DNA of 42,832 nt from a bacterium (GTDB taxonomy: Bacteria > Bacillota > Bacilli > Lactobacillales > Streptococcaceae), in NCBI GenBank assembly GCA_905221235.1, contig CAJNCJ010000014.1:1-42832 (forward strand), read 5' to 3'. The notes below the pieces were generated by a model. That model had not been told where the DNA came from and ran no database searches. It saw only the letters and a program-made list of their open reading frames with translations. Both the position numbers and the translations under genes were made by a program. This document shows positions 36,156-42,832 of the stretch, one piece after another. Each line of letters starts with the position of its first letter. Position 1 is the first letter of the stretch.

Positions 36156-37412
36156 ATGATTTTTGACAAAGATGATTTTAAAGCATATGATGCTGATCTC
36201 TGGAATGCTATTGCCAAAGAAGAAGAACGCCAACAAAACAATATCGAGTTGATTGCTTCGGAAAACGTAGTTTCCAAGGCTGTTATGGCAGCTCAAGGGT
36301 CTATCTTGACGAATAAATACGCCGAAGGCTACCCAGGACGCCGTTACTATGGTGGAACTGATGTGGTAGACGTGGTAGAAAGTCTAGCTATTGAACGTGC
36401 AAAAGAAATTTTTGGTGCTAAATTTGCCAATGTCCAACCTCACTCAGGAAGCCAAGCCAACTGTGCGGCCTATATGGCCTTGATTGAGCCAGGTGATACC
36501 GTTATGGGGATGGATTTGGCAGCAGGTGGACACTTGACCCACGGGGCTCCTGTTAGCTTCTCAGGTCAAACCTACAACTTTGTTTCTTACAGTGTTGACC
36601 CTGAAACGGAACTCTTGGATTTTGATGCTATCTTGAAACAAGCCCAAGAAGTAAAACCAAAATTGATCGTAGCAGGTGCTTCAGCCTATTCTCAAATTAT
36701 CGACTTTTCAAAATTCCGTGAAATTGCTGATGCTGTTGGCGCTAAGCTCATGGTAGATATGGCTCATATCGCTGGTTTGGTTGCAGCTGGTCTTCACCCA
36801 AGCCCAGTGCCATACGCTCATATCACGACAACAACGACCCACAAAACCCTTCGTGGCCCTCGTGGTGGTTTGATTTTAACCAATGATGAAGAACTAGCTA
36901 AGAAAATCAATTCAGCAATTTTCCCAGGTATTCAAGGTGGTCCTTTGGAACATGTTGTTGCAGCTAAGGCAGTTTCTTTCAAAGAAGTTTTGGATCCAGC
37001 TTTCAAGGAATATGCTGCTAATGTTATCAAAAACAGCAAGGCTATGGCGGATGTCTTCTTGCAAGATTCTGATTTCCGTATCATTTCTGGTGGGACTGAA
37101 AATCACCTCTTCCTTGTTGATGTGACTAAGGTTGTAGAAAACGGAAAAGTTGCTCAAAACTTACTGGATGAAGTCAATATTACCCTAAATAAAAACTCAA
37201 TCCCTTACGAAACCTTATCACCGTTTAAGACAAGTGGTATTCGTATCGGATCTGCAGCCATTACTGCACGTGGATTTGGTGAAGAAGAGAGTCGCAAAGT
37301 GGCTGAACTTATCATTAAAACCCTTAAAAATGCAGAAAATGAAGCTGTCTTAGAAGAAGTGAGAAGTGAAGTCAAAGCATTGACAGATGCCTTCCCATTA
37401 TACGAGGACTAA
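36156..37412 (+). CDS. glyA: Serine hydroxymethyltransferase
   Basis: This 418-residue PLP enzyme turns serine and THF into glycine and methylene-THF, the main one-carbon source. The PLP lysine is K230 in [14 protein letters not shown], and the substrate-binding segments ELIASEN (31-37) and [13 protein letters not shown] (55-67) are intact. The SD aaaggag is strong. It links functionally to fhs elsewhere in the window. I see no strong promoter in the 49 bases upstream, so it may be read from the operon before it. Confidence 0.97.
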   Translation: MIFDKDDFKAYDADLWNAIAKEEERQQNNIELIASENVVSKAVMAAQGSILTNKYAEGYPGRRYYGGTDVVDVVESLAIERAKEIFGAKFANVQPHSGSQANCAAYMALIEPGDTVMGMDLAAGGHLTHGAPVSFSGQTYNFVSYSVDPETELLDFDAILKQAQEVKPKLIVAGASAYSQIIDFSKFREIADAVGAKLMVDMAHIAGLVAAGLHPSPVPYAHITTTTTHKTLRGPRGGLILTNDEELAKKINSAIFPGIQGGPLEHVVAAKAVSFKEVLDPAFKEYAANVIKNSKAMADVFLQDSDFRIISGGTENHLFLVDVTKVVENGKVAQNLLDEVNITLNKNSIPYETLSPFKTSGIRIGSAAITARGFGEEESRKVAELIIKTLKNAENEAVLEEVRSEVKALTDAFPLYED

Positions 37413-37419
37413 AATTTTT

Positions 37420-38394
37420 ATGGACATTTATATTAAGAAAGCCATTATCCATCAGTTCAGTCCGGATGATACCGAGCTGTTCTTAGCGGATAAGTTTCTC
37501 AATATCACTCCAAAAATCGAAGAATACCTACGTAAAAAAATTGAACGTGTGTATTCAGATGAAGCCAAGACTGGGATTTTCGAAGAAGAAAATCCCTTCT
37601 TCAATCACATCACAGACGATTTGTTGGAGACATCAGTAACACTGGCTAATCTCTGGAAAGAAGAGTTCAGTATTTCTGAAAACCTCAAGACCAATGACTT
37701 GATTTTTGTGCAATTTTCTAAAGAAGGCGTGGAGCACTTCGCTTTCTTGCGAATTGCCCTGCGGGAGACCTTGACCCACCTTGGAGGAGAAGTTGATAAT
37801 CCAATCAAGCTAACTCAGAATAACCTGCCTGGATTTGGAACGGGTGCTGATGAGGCCTTGGTGGTTAATCTTCAAAGTCGTAAGTACCATCTGATTGAAA
37901 AACGAATCAAGTACAACGGGACTTTTTTGAACTATTTTTCAGATAATCTCCTAGCCGTCGCCCCTAAGATTTCTCCCAAGAAATCCATCAAGGAACTAGA
38001 AAAAACAGCCCAGAGAATTGCTGAGACTTTTAACACAGATGATTTTCAATTTCAATCCAAGGTAAAATCTGCTATTTTTAATAATCTAGAAGAAAGCAAT
38101 GAATTGTCACCTGAGAAATTGGCTAATGACCTTTTTGACAATAATCTAACGGCTCGCTTAAGCTTTATTGACCAAGTCAAAGAAGCCGTACCAGAGCCAG
38201 TTCAGTTTGATGAAATTGATGCCAGTCGCCAATTAAAGAAATTTGAAAACCAAAAACTCTCCTTGTCAAATGGAATTGAGCTCATTGTTCCCAATAACGT
38301 CTATCAAGACGCAGAATCGGTCGAGTTTATCCAAAATGACAATGGAACTTACTCTATCTTAATCAAAAATATCGAGGATATTCAAAGTAAATAA
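37420..38394 (+). CDS. Nucleoid-associated protein (NdpA/YejK family)
   Basis: This soluble protein of 324 residues starts [13 protein letters not shown]. It corresponds to the 37-kDa nucleoid-associated protein family (PF04245), whose Escherichia coli member binds the nucleoid. No enzyme motif is visible. I chose the ATG at 37420; an earlier in-frame start overlaps glyA. The gap to glyA is seven bases. Its stop overlaps the start of pvaA (TAATG). Its function in streptococci is not known. Confidence 0.78.
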   Translation: MDIYIKKAIIHQFSPDDTELFLADKFLNITPKIEEYLRKKIERVYSDEAKTGIFEEENPFFNHITDDLLETSVTLANLWKEEFSISENLKTNDLIFVQFSKEGVEHFAFLRIALRETLTHLGGEVDNPIKLTQNNLPGFGTGADEALVVNLQSRKYHLIEKRIKYNGTFLNYFSDNLLAVAPKISPKKSIKELEKTAQRIAETFNTDDFQFQSKVKSAIFNNLEESNELSPEKLANDLFDNNLTARLSFIDQVKEAVPEPVQFDEIDASRQLKKFENQKLSLSNGIELIVPNNVYQDAESVEFIQNDNGTYSILIKNIEDIQSK

Positions 38395-39008
38395 TGTTTA
38401 AACGAATTCGAAGAGTGCTTGTACTAGCAGTCTTCCTTTTTGCTGGCTATAAAGCTTACTGCATGCACCAAGATGTCAAGCAAGTCATGACCTATCAACC
38501 CATGGTGCGCGAAATCTTGAGTGAAAAAGACACCCCAGCAAACGAAGAGCTCGTGCTCGCTATGATTTATACTGAAACAAAAGGAAAAGAAGGCGACGTT
38601 ATGCAGTCTAGTGAGTCTGCAAGTGGTTCAACCAATACCATCAATGATAATGCCTCTAGCATTCGACAAGGTGTGCAAACTCTGACAGACAATCTCTATC
38701 TGGCCCAAAAGAAGGACGTTGATGTCTGGACGGCTGTGCAAGCCTATAATTTTGGGCCTGCCTATATCGATTTTATTGCCCAAAATGGCAAGGAAAATAC
38801 CCTAGCACTGGCCAAACAGTACTCCCGTGATACGGTTGCTCCCTTGCTGGGTAATACCACTGGAAAGACTTATAGTTATATTCACCCTATTTCTATTTTT
38901 CACGGTGCTGAACTTTATGTAAATGGGGGAAACTATTATTATTCTAGACAAGTGCAACTCAACCTTTACATCATCAAATGTTTCACTCTCTTTTCGACAT
39001 CTGGCTAG
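38394..39008 (+). CDS. pvaA: Lysozyme-like cell-wall protein (PvaA type)
   Basis: This exported protein of 204 residues has an N-terminal membrane anchor or signal (about 6-22) and a lysozyme/lytic transglycosylase-like domain. The likely catalytic glutamate is E61 in AMIYTETKG, followed by an AYNFGPAY segment around 125-132 typical of the fold. It matches pneumococcal vaccine antigen A as I recall it. The frame ends FSTSG because the stop lies in the loop of the terminator hairpin. One base of overlap with the nucleoid protein gene implies coupling. Confidence 0.82.
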   Translation: MFKRIRRVLVLAVFLFAGYKAYCMHQDVKQVMTYQPMVREILSEKDTPANEELVLAMIYTETKGKEGDVMQSSESASGSTNTINDNASSIRQGVQTLTDNLYLAQKKDVDVWTAVQAYNFGPAYIDFIAQNGKENTLALAKQYSRDTVAPLLGNTTGKTYSYIHPISIFHGAELYVNGGNYYYSRQVQLNLYIIKCFTLFSTSG

Positions 39009-39021
39009 TCCAGGTGTTTTT
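38998..39021 (+). terminator. pvaA terminator containing its stop codon
   Basis: catctgg (38998-39004) pairs with ccaggtg (39010-39016) with one T-G pair, followed by five Ts. The TAG is at 39006-39008, in the loop. Confidence 0.75.
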
Positions 39022-39081
39022 GTTATAAGTTTTCTTTAAGATAGATATATTACTCTAGAAAGGTAAAGGAGGAAATTCCCT

Positions 39082-40056
39082 ATGAGAAAGAAACTCTTTC
39101 TGACCAGTGCTGCGGTCTTGTGGGCAGTAACAGCTATGAATAGTGTCCATGCAGCAACTGATGTGCAAAAAGTTATCGATGAAACCTATGTTCAACCTGA
39201 ATATGTTCTAGGTTCTTCACTATCTGAAGACCAAAAAAATCAAACTTTAAAAAAATTAGGCTATAATGCCTCAACAGACACCAAAGAACTCAAGACTATG
39301 ACGCCTGATGTCTATTCTAAAATCATGAATGTGGCAAATGACTCTAGCTTACAACTGTATTCATCAGCCAAGATTCAAAAGCTGGGAGACAAGTCGCCAC
39401 TTGAGGTCAAGATTGAAACACCAGAAAATATCACTAAGGTGACCCAGGATATGTACCGAAATGCAGCCGTAACCTTGGGAGTGGAACATGCCAAAATCAC
39501 TGTAGCAGCCCCTATTCCAGTTACAGGAGAGAGTGCTTTAGCAGGAATTTATTATTCGCTAGAGGCTAATGGAGCTAAGGTACCGCAAGCCAATAAAGAC
39601 TTGGCTCAAGAAGAGCTGAAGGCTTTGTCAGATATCAATGCTGAAAACAAGGACAAGTCAGGTTATGATGCTAATAAATTAAACGTTGCCCTAGCCGATA
39701 TCAAGTCAGGACTCGCCAAAGCTAAAGAAAGCAAGGGAAATCTGACAGAGGAAGATGTCCGTAAAATCGTTGAAGATACCTTAAAAAATTATAAACTCGA
39801 TCAGGTGATAACAGGAAACCAGATCAATATCATCATCAATTTTGCTTTGAATCTCTCAAAGAGTGATATCCTCAGCAATACAGACTTCACTAAAACCCTA
39901 AATGACCTTAAACAAAGTATTGTTTCACAAGCTGGCGACAGTTTTAAAAATATCAACCTTAACTTTGATGCTGATAAGGCACTAGAAGAAGGTGGTAACT
40001 TCTTAAGCTCCCTCTGGCAAGCCCTTGTCAACTTCTTCAAGAGTTTTGGTTCTTAA
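39082..40056 (+). CDS. Secreted DUF1002 protein
   Basis: This protein of 324 residues has a signal peptide cleaved after about residue 24 (SVHA). It belongs to the DUF1002 family of extracellular Firmicute proteins, whose function is unknown. The mature part is acidic and helical with no cysteine or catalytic motif that I can see; the C-terminus is hydrophobic-aromatic (LWQALVNFFKSFG). The SD aaaggagg is strong. A BOX element starts at the last base of its stop codon, and no separate terminator is visible. Confidence 0.82.
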   Translation: MRKKLFLTSAAVLWAVTAMNSVHAATDVQKVIDETYVQPEYVLGSSLSEDQKNQTLKKLGYNASTDTKELKTMTPDVYSKIMNVANDSSLQLYSSAKIQKLGDKSPLEVKIETPENITKVTQDMYRNAAVTLGVEHAKITVAAPIPVTGESALAGIYYSLEANGAKVPQANKDLAQEELKALSDINAENKDKSGYDANKLNVALADIKSGLAKAKESKGNLTEEDVRKIVEDTLKNYKLDQVITGNQINIIINFALNLSKSDILSNTDFTKTLNDLKQSIVSQAGDSFKNINLNFDADKALEEGGNFLSSLWQALVNFFKSFGS

Positions 40057-40159
40057 TACTCTTCGAAAATCTCTTCAAACCACGTCAACGTCGCCTTGTG
40101 GTACTCAAGTACAGCCTGTGGCTAGTTTCCTAGTTTGCTCTTTGATTTTCATTGAGTAT
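40056..40159 (+). repeat. BOX element, modules A-C (no B)
   Basis: It begins atactcttcgaaaatctc and ends ttttcattgagtat. The boxA core reads ggtttgaag complement with gtcgccttg, and boxC is standard. Its first base is the last base of the DUF1002 stop codon. It closely resembles the copy at 11703-11806 in the same orientation. Confidence 0.9.
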
Positions 40160-40231
40160 AAGCTATTACAAAAAGGTAGTCAGATTTTTTAGAAAATCAT
40201 TTTATAAATATTCACAAATCTCCTATATTTA

Positions 40232-40240
40232 TGGTAAAAT
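40232..40240 (+). promoter_or_regulatory. Extended -10 promoter of the permease gene
   Basis: TG-g-TAAAAT at 40232-40240 lies 29 bases before the ATG at 40270. Confidence 0.5.
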
Positions 40241-40269
40241 AGAATCATCATTTTATTTTGGAGTCAAAG

Positions 40270-41661
40270 ATGAATATATTTAGAACAAAAAATGTTAGTT
40301 TAGATAAAACGGAGATGCATAGGCATTTGAAGTTATGGGATTTGATTTTGCTGGGTATTGGAGCCATGGTAGGGACAGGTGTCTTTACAATCACAGGTAC
40401 TGCAGCCGCAACTCTAGCTGGTCCAGCCCTAGTGATATCAATCGTCATTTCTGCCTTGTGTGTGGGATTATCAGCCCTCTTCTTTGCGGAATTTGCCTCG
40501 CGAGTACCTGCTACAGGTGGTGCCTACAGTTATCTCTATGCTATCTTAGGAGAATTCCCAGCTTGGTTGGCTGGTTGGTTAACCATGATGGAGTTCATGA
40601 CAGCCATATCAGGCGTAGCTTCGGGTTGGGCAGCTTATTTTAAAGGCTTACTCTCTCAATACGGGATAGCCCTTCCTCAGGCTTTAAATGGTACCTTTAA
40701 TCCTCAAGAAGGGACATTTGTTGATTTATTGCCTATTCTTGTTTTGTTCTTGGTGACCTCACTTGTTTTACTCAATGCTAAAGCAGCCTTACGCTTTAAT
40801 TCAATTCTAGTTATTTTGAAATTTTCCGCTTTAGCTCTCTTTATTTTGGTGGGAATTTGGCATATCAAGCTTGATAATTGGAGCAATTTTGCTCCTTATG
40901 GTTTTGGACAAATCTATGGTGCTAGTACTGGTATTATGGCTGGTGCGTCCTTAATGTTCTTTGGATTTTTGGGATTTGAATCCATCTCTATGGCTGTAGA
41001 TGAAGTCAAGACTCCTCAAAAAAATATTCCGAGAGGGATTGTCTTATCGCTTTCTATCGTAACCATTCTTTATGCCTTGGTGACGCTTGTCTTGACTGGT
41101 GTGGTTCACTATAGTCATCTAAATGTAGACGATGCTGTTGCCTTTGCCCTTCGTAGTGTTGGGATTAGTTGGGCAGCCAACTATGTGTCATTGGTGGCTA
41201 TCTTGACCTTGATTACAGTTTGTATTTCAATGACCTATGCCCTATCGCGTATGATTTACAGTTTAGCGCGTGACGGATTGATGCCTGCCGCCTTTAAAGA
41301 ACTAACGAAGACTAGCAAGGTACCAAAGAATGCTACTATCTTGACGGGTCTAGCCTCAGCGGTAGCTGCAGGAATATTCCCACTAGCTAGTATCGCAGCC
41401 TTCTTAAATATTTGTACCCTGTCTTACCTGATCATGCTGGCTTATGGGCTGATTCGCTTACGGAAAGAAAAAGGAATGCCCAAAGCTGGAGAATTTAAAA
41501 CACCATTGGTACCTTTGTTACCAATTTTATCAATCATCATTTGTTTATCCTTTATGTTGCAGTATAATATGGAAACCTGGATTGCTTTCCTAGTTGCATT
41601 GTTAGTAGGAAGTATGATTTATTTCACTTATGGTTATAAGCATTCTACCATAGAAGAATAA
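40270..41661 (+). CDS. APC-superfamily amino-acid permease (CAT/YfnA-like)
   Basis: This permease of 463 residues has about twelve membrane helices. The first helix holds the APC substrate motif GIGAMVGTGVF (about 28-38), and MFFGFLGFESISMAVDEVK lies near helix six. The pattern fits the cationic amino-acid transporter-like branch; the real substrate cannot be read. I chose ATG 40270, with SD ggag at six bases, over a TTG four codons earlier. It has its own promoter and terminator. Confidence 0.87.
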   Translation: MNIFRTKNVSLDKTEMHRHLKLWDLILLGIGAMVGTGVFTITGTAAATLAGPALVISIVISALCVGLSALFFAEFASRVPATGGAYSYLYAILGEFPAWLAGWLTMMEFMTAISGVASGWAAYFKGLLSQYGIALPQALNGTFNPQEGTFVDLLPILVLFLVTSLVLLNAKAALRFNSILVILKFSALALFILVGIWHIKLDNWSNFAPYGFGQIYGASTGIMAGASLMFFGFLGFESISMAVDEVKTPQKNIPRGIVLSLSIVTILYALVTLVLTGVVHYSHLNVDDAVAFALRSVGISWAANYVSLVAILTLITVCISMTYALSRMIYSLARDGLMPAAFKELTKTSKVPKNATILTGLASAVAAGIFPLASIAAFLNICTLSYLIMLAYGLIRLRKEKGMPKAGEFKTPLVPLLPILSIIICLSFMLQYNMETWIAFLVALLVGSMIYFTYGYKHSTIEE

Positions 41662-41667
41662 AGTGAG

Positions 41668-41701
41668 AATCTGTTGAGTTGTTGACACTCAGCAGATTTT
41701 T
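41668..41701 (+). terminator. Terminator of the permease gene
   Basis: aatctgttgag (41668-41678) pairs with ctcagcagatt (41688-41698) with one T-G pair, followed by Ts. Confidence 0.85.
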
Positions 41702-41739
41702 ATATGTGAAAGAAATTTCAATTTTTTTCTTAAAATAGC

Positions 41740-41768
41740 TTGACAGATTAAATTTTTAGGAGTAGAAT
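41740..41768 (+). promoter_or_regulatory. adcAII promoter
   Basis: TTGACA (41740-41745), a 17-base spacer and TAGAAT (41763-41768); the start near 41775 falls inside the AdcR boxes. Confidence 0.8.
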
Positions 41769-41769
41769 A

Positions 41770-41793
41770 TTTACCAGTTAATTAAACAGTTAA
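41770..41793. promoter_or_regulatory. Two tandem AdcR (zinc repressor) boxes
   Basis: TTTACCAGTTAA (41770-41781) and TTAAACAGTTAA (41782-41793) each match 11 of 12 positions of the AdcR consensus TTAACYRGTTAA. They abut and cover the transcription start, so zinc-loaded AdcR should block adcAII-pht. Confidence 0.75.
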
Positions 41794-41803
41794 GGAGTTA
41801 TCC

Positions 41804-42721
41804 ATGAAGAAACAAAGTTTATTTTTAGTATTGTTAAGTATCTTTCTTTTGTGTTTAGGTGCTTGTGGTCAAAAGGAAAGCCAGACAGGGAAAGGGATGA
41901 AAATTGTGACTAGTTTTTATCCTATCTACGCTATGGTAAAGGAAGTATCTGGTGACTTGAATGATGTTCGGATGATTCAGTCAAGTAGTGGGATTCACTC
42001 CTTTGAACCTTCAGCAAATGATATCGCGGCCATCTATGATGCAGATGTCTTTGTTTACCATTCGCATACGCTCGAATCTTGGGCAGGAAGTCTGGATCCA
42101 AATCTAAAAAAATCTAAAGTGAAGGTTTTAGAGGCTTCAGAGGGAATGACTTTAGACCGCGTTCCAGGACTAGAAGATGTGGAAGCAGGGGATGGAGTTG
42201 ATGAAAAAACGCTCTATGATCCTCACACTTGGCTAGATCCTGAGAAAGCTGGCGAAGAAGCGCAAATTATCGCTGATAAACTTTCAGAGGTGGATAGTGA
42301 GCATAAAGAAACTTACCAGAAAAATGCGCAAGCCTTTATCAAAAAAGCTCAAGAATTGACTAAGAAATTCCAGCCTAAATTTGAAAAAGCGACTCAGAAA
42401 ACATTTGTAACACAACATACAGCCTTTTCTTATCTAGCGAAGAGATTTGGACTTAATCAACTTGGTATTGCAGGCATCTCTCCTGAACAAGAACCAAGTC
42501 CAAGACAACTAACAGAAATTCAGGAATTTGTTAAAACCTATAAGGTTAAAACGATTTTTACAGAAAGTAATGCTTCTTCAAAAGTAGCTGAAACTCTTGT
42601 CAAATCAACAGGTGTGGGGCTTAAAACTCTGAATCCTTTAGAGGCAGACCCACAAAATGACAAGACCTATTTAGAAAATCTTGAAGAAAATATGAGTGTT
42701 CTAGCAGAAGAATTAAAGTGA
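41804..42721 (+). CDS. adcAII: Zinc-binding lipoprotein AdcAII (laminin-binding Lmb family)
   Basis: This solute-binding lipoprotein of 305 residues has a lipobox LGAC with the lipidated cysteine at 21. It captures zinc for the AdcBC importer coded elsewhere. The zinc ligands expected for the cluster A-I family are in place: H65, H141, H205 and E280. It lacks the histidine-rich loop of AdcA, and HSHTLESW near 86-93 is present. The SD aaggag precedes ATG. The pht gene follows after seven bases, the arrangement known in pneumococcus, where Pht proteins hand zinc to AdcAII. Confidence 0.93.
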   Translation: MKKQSLFLVLLSIFLLCLGACGQKESQTGKGMKIVTSFYPIYAMVKEVSGDLNDVRMIQSSSGIHSFEPSANDIAAIYDADVFVYHSHTLESWAGSLDPNLKKSKVKVLEASEGMTLDRVPGLEDVEAGDGVDEKTLYDPHTWLDPEKAGEEAQIIADKLSEVDSEHKETYQKNAQAFIKKAQELTKKFQPKFEKATQKTFVTQHTAFSYLAKRFGLNQLGIAGISPEQEPSPRQLTEIQEFVKTYKVKTIFTESNASSKVAETLVKSTGVGLKTLNPLEADPQNDKTYLENLEENMSVLAEELK

Positions 42722-42728
42722 GATAAGA

Positions 42729-42832
42729 ATGAAAATCAATAAAAAATATGTAGTGGGTTCAGTGGCAGTTCTTGCCCTAAGTGTTTGTTCCTATGAGCTT
42801 GGTCGCTACCAAGCCGGACAAGTTAAGAAAGA
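42729..42832 (+). CDS. Pneumococcal histidine-triad (Pht) family protein, 5' end only
   Basis: The window ends after 34 codons. The visible part, MKINKKYVVGS followed by a hydrophobic stretch and SVCSYELGRYQAGQ, is the typical Pht signal region with a cysteine at 20. The histidine-triad repeats would lie beyond the edge, so the paralogue (PhtA, B, D or E type) cannot be named; position after adcAII matches phtD. It should share the AdcR-controlled adcAII promoter. Confidence 0.85.
   Translation, partial: MKINKKYVVGSVAVLALSVCSYELGRYQAGQVKK

Noticed and set aside
41804..42832. adcAII-pht as a new metal system
   Set aside because: This gene pair and its AdcR control are already well described in pneumococcus.

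Overview
The window comes from a Streptococcus chromosome of the Mitis group (S. mitis, S. oralis or a close relative of S. pneumoniae). The grounds are the low-GC Firmicute coding style, BOX repeats with the A/B/C module layout known from pneumococcus and its relatives, an AdcAII zinc lipoprotein followed directly by the start of a histidine-triad (Pht) gene, a PvaA-type lysozyme-like protein, a preQ1-II riboswitch ahead of queT, and many near-identical matches to pneumococcal proteins as I remember them. I cannot fix the species from the sequence alone. Nearly all of the window is ordinary core chromosome. I see no prophage, integrative element, CRISPR array or toxin-antitoxin island; the only mobile DNA is an IS end at the left edge and three BOX elements.

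Layout, left to right. 1-165: 3' end of an ISL3-type insertion sequence with a duplicated terminus. 187-3092: glnQ and glnP (glutamine/glutamate ABC importer, minus strand) behind a GlnR-type operator. 3265-6763: CPBP membrane protease, then uvrB and mutX (plus). 6760-7814: niaR and niaX, niacin repressor and transporter, behind a NiaR operator. 7989-9788: coaB-coaC-panT, coenzyme A precursor supply. 10014-14966: fhs, pcrA, radC (plus). 14963-19734 (minus): glutamine amidotransferase, rex, DUF4649, DUF1831, cysteine desulfurase, a second-type PRPP synthetase and a CYTH protein. 19862-23246: relQ, nadK, an RluA-family pseudouridine synthase and pta (plus). 23385-26793: pepT (minus), hemH (plus), mscL and a GtrA-like gene (minus). 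26855-27598: preQ1-II riboswitch, queT and tRNA-Thr. The 575 bases from 27599 to 28173 hold no protein gene: they hold the tRNA terminator, a BOX element, an asd-type small RNA with its own promoter and terminator, and the asd promoter. 28174-30241: asd and dapA. 30284-31971: mnmE and a tautomerase (minus). 32094-39008: tdk, GNAT, prfA, prmC, tsaC/sua5, GNAT, glyA, nucleoid-associated protein and pvaA, closely packed. 39082-42832: a secreted DUF1002 protein, an amino-acid permease, adcAII and a truncated pht gene.

Themes. Several genes deal with NAD(P): niaX/niaR for niacin, nadK for NADP and rex for sensing the NADH/NAD ratio. One-carbon and purine supply is represented by fhs, glyA and PRPP synthetase. 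Translation and its control are represented by prfA with prmC, tsaC, mnmE, the pseudouridine synthase, the queuosine-precursor transporter and relQ. Regulatory sites readable by eye are those for GlnR, NiaR, Rex, AdcR (two tandem boxes), ComX (combox) and perhaps PurR.

The most interesting structure I found is at 14250-14286. The pcrA terminator hairpin, a competence combox and the radC ribosome binding site occupy the same 36 bases, so radC should be translatable only from its competence transcript. Next come two genes with predicted leaderless mRNAs (coaB and the GtrA-like gene), a mirrored pair of promoters between the GtrA-like gene and queT, and two unexplained perfect palindromes between divergent genes. 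I did not find a convincing new multi-gene system.
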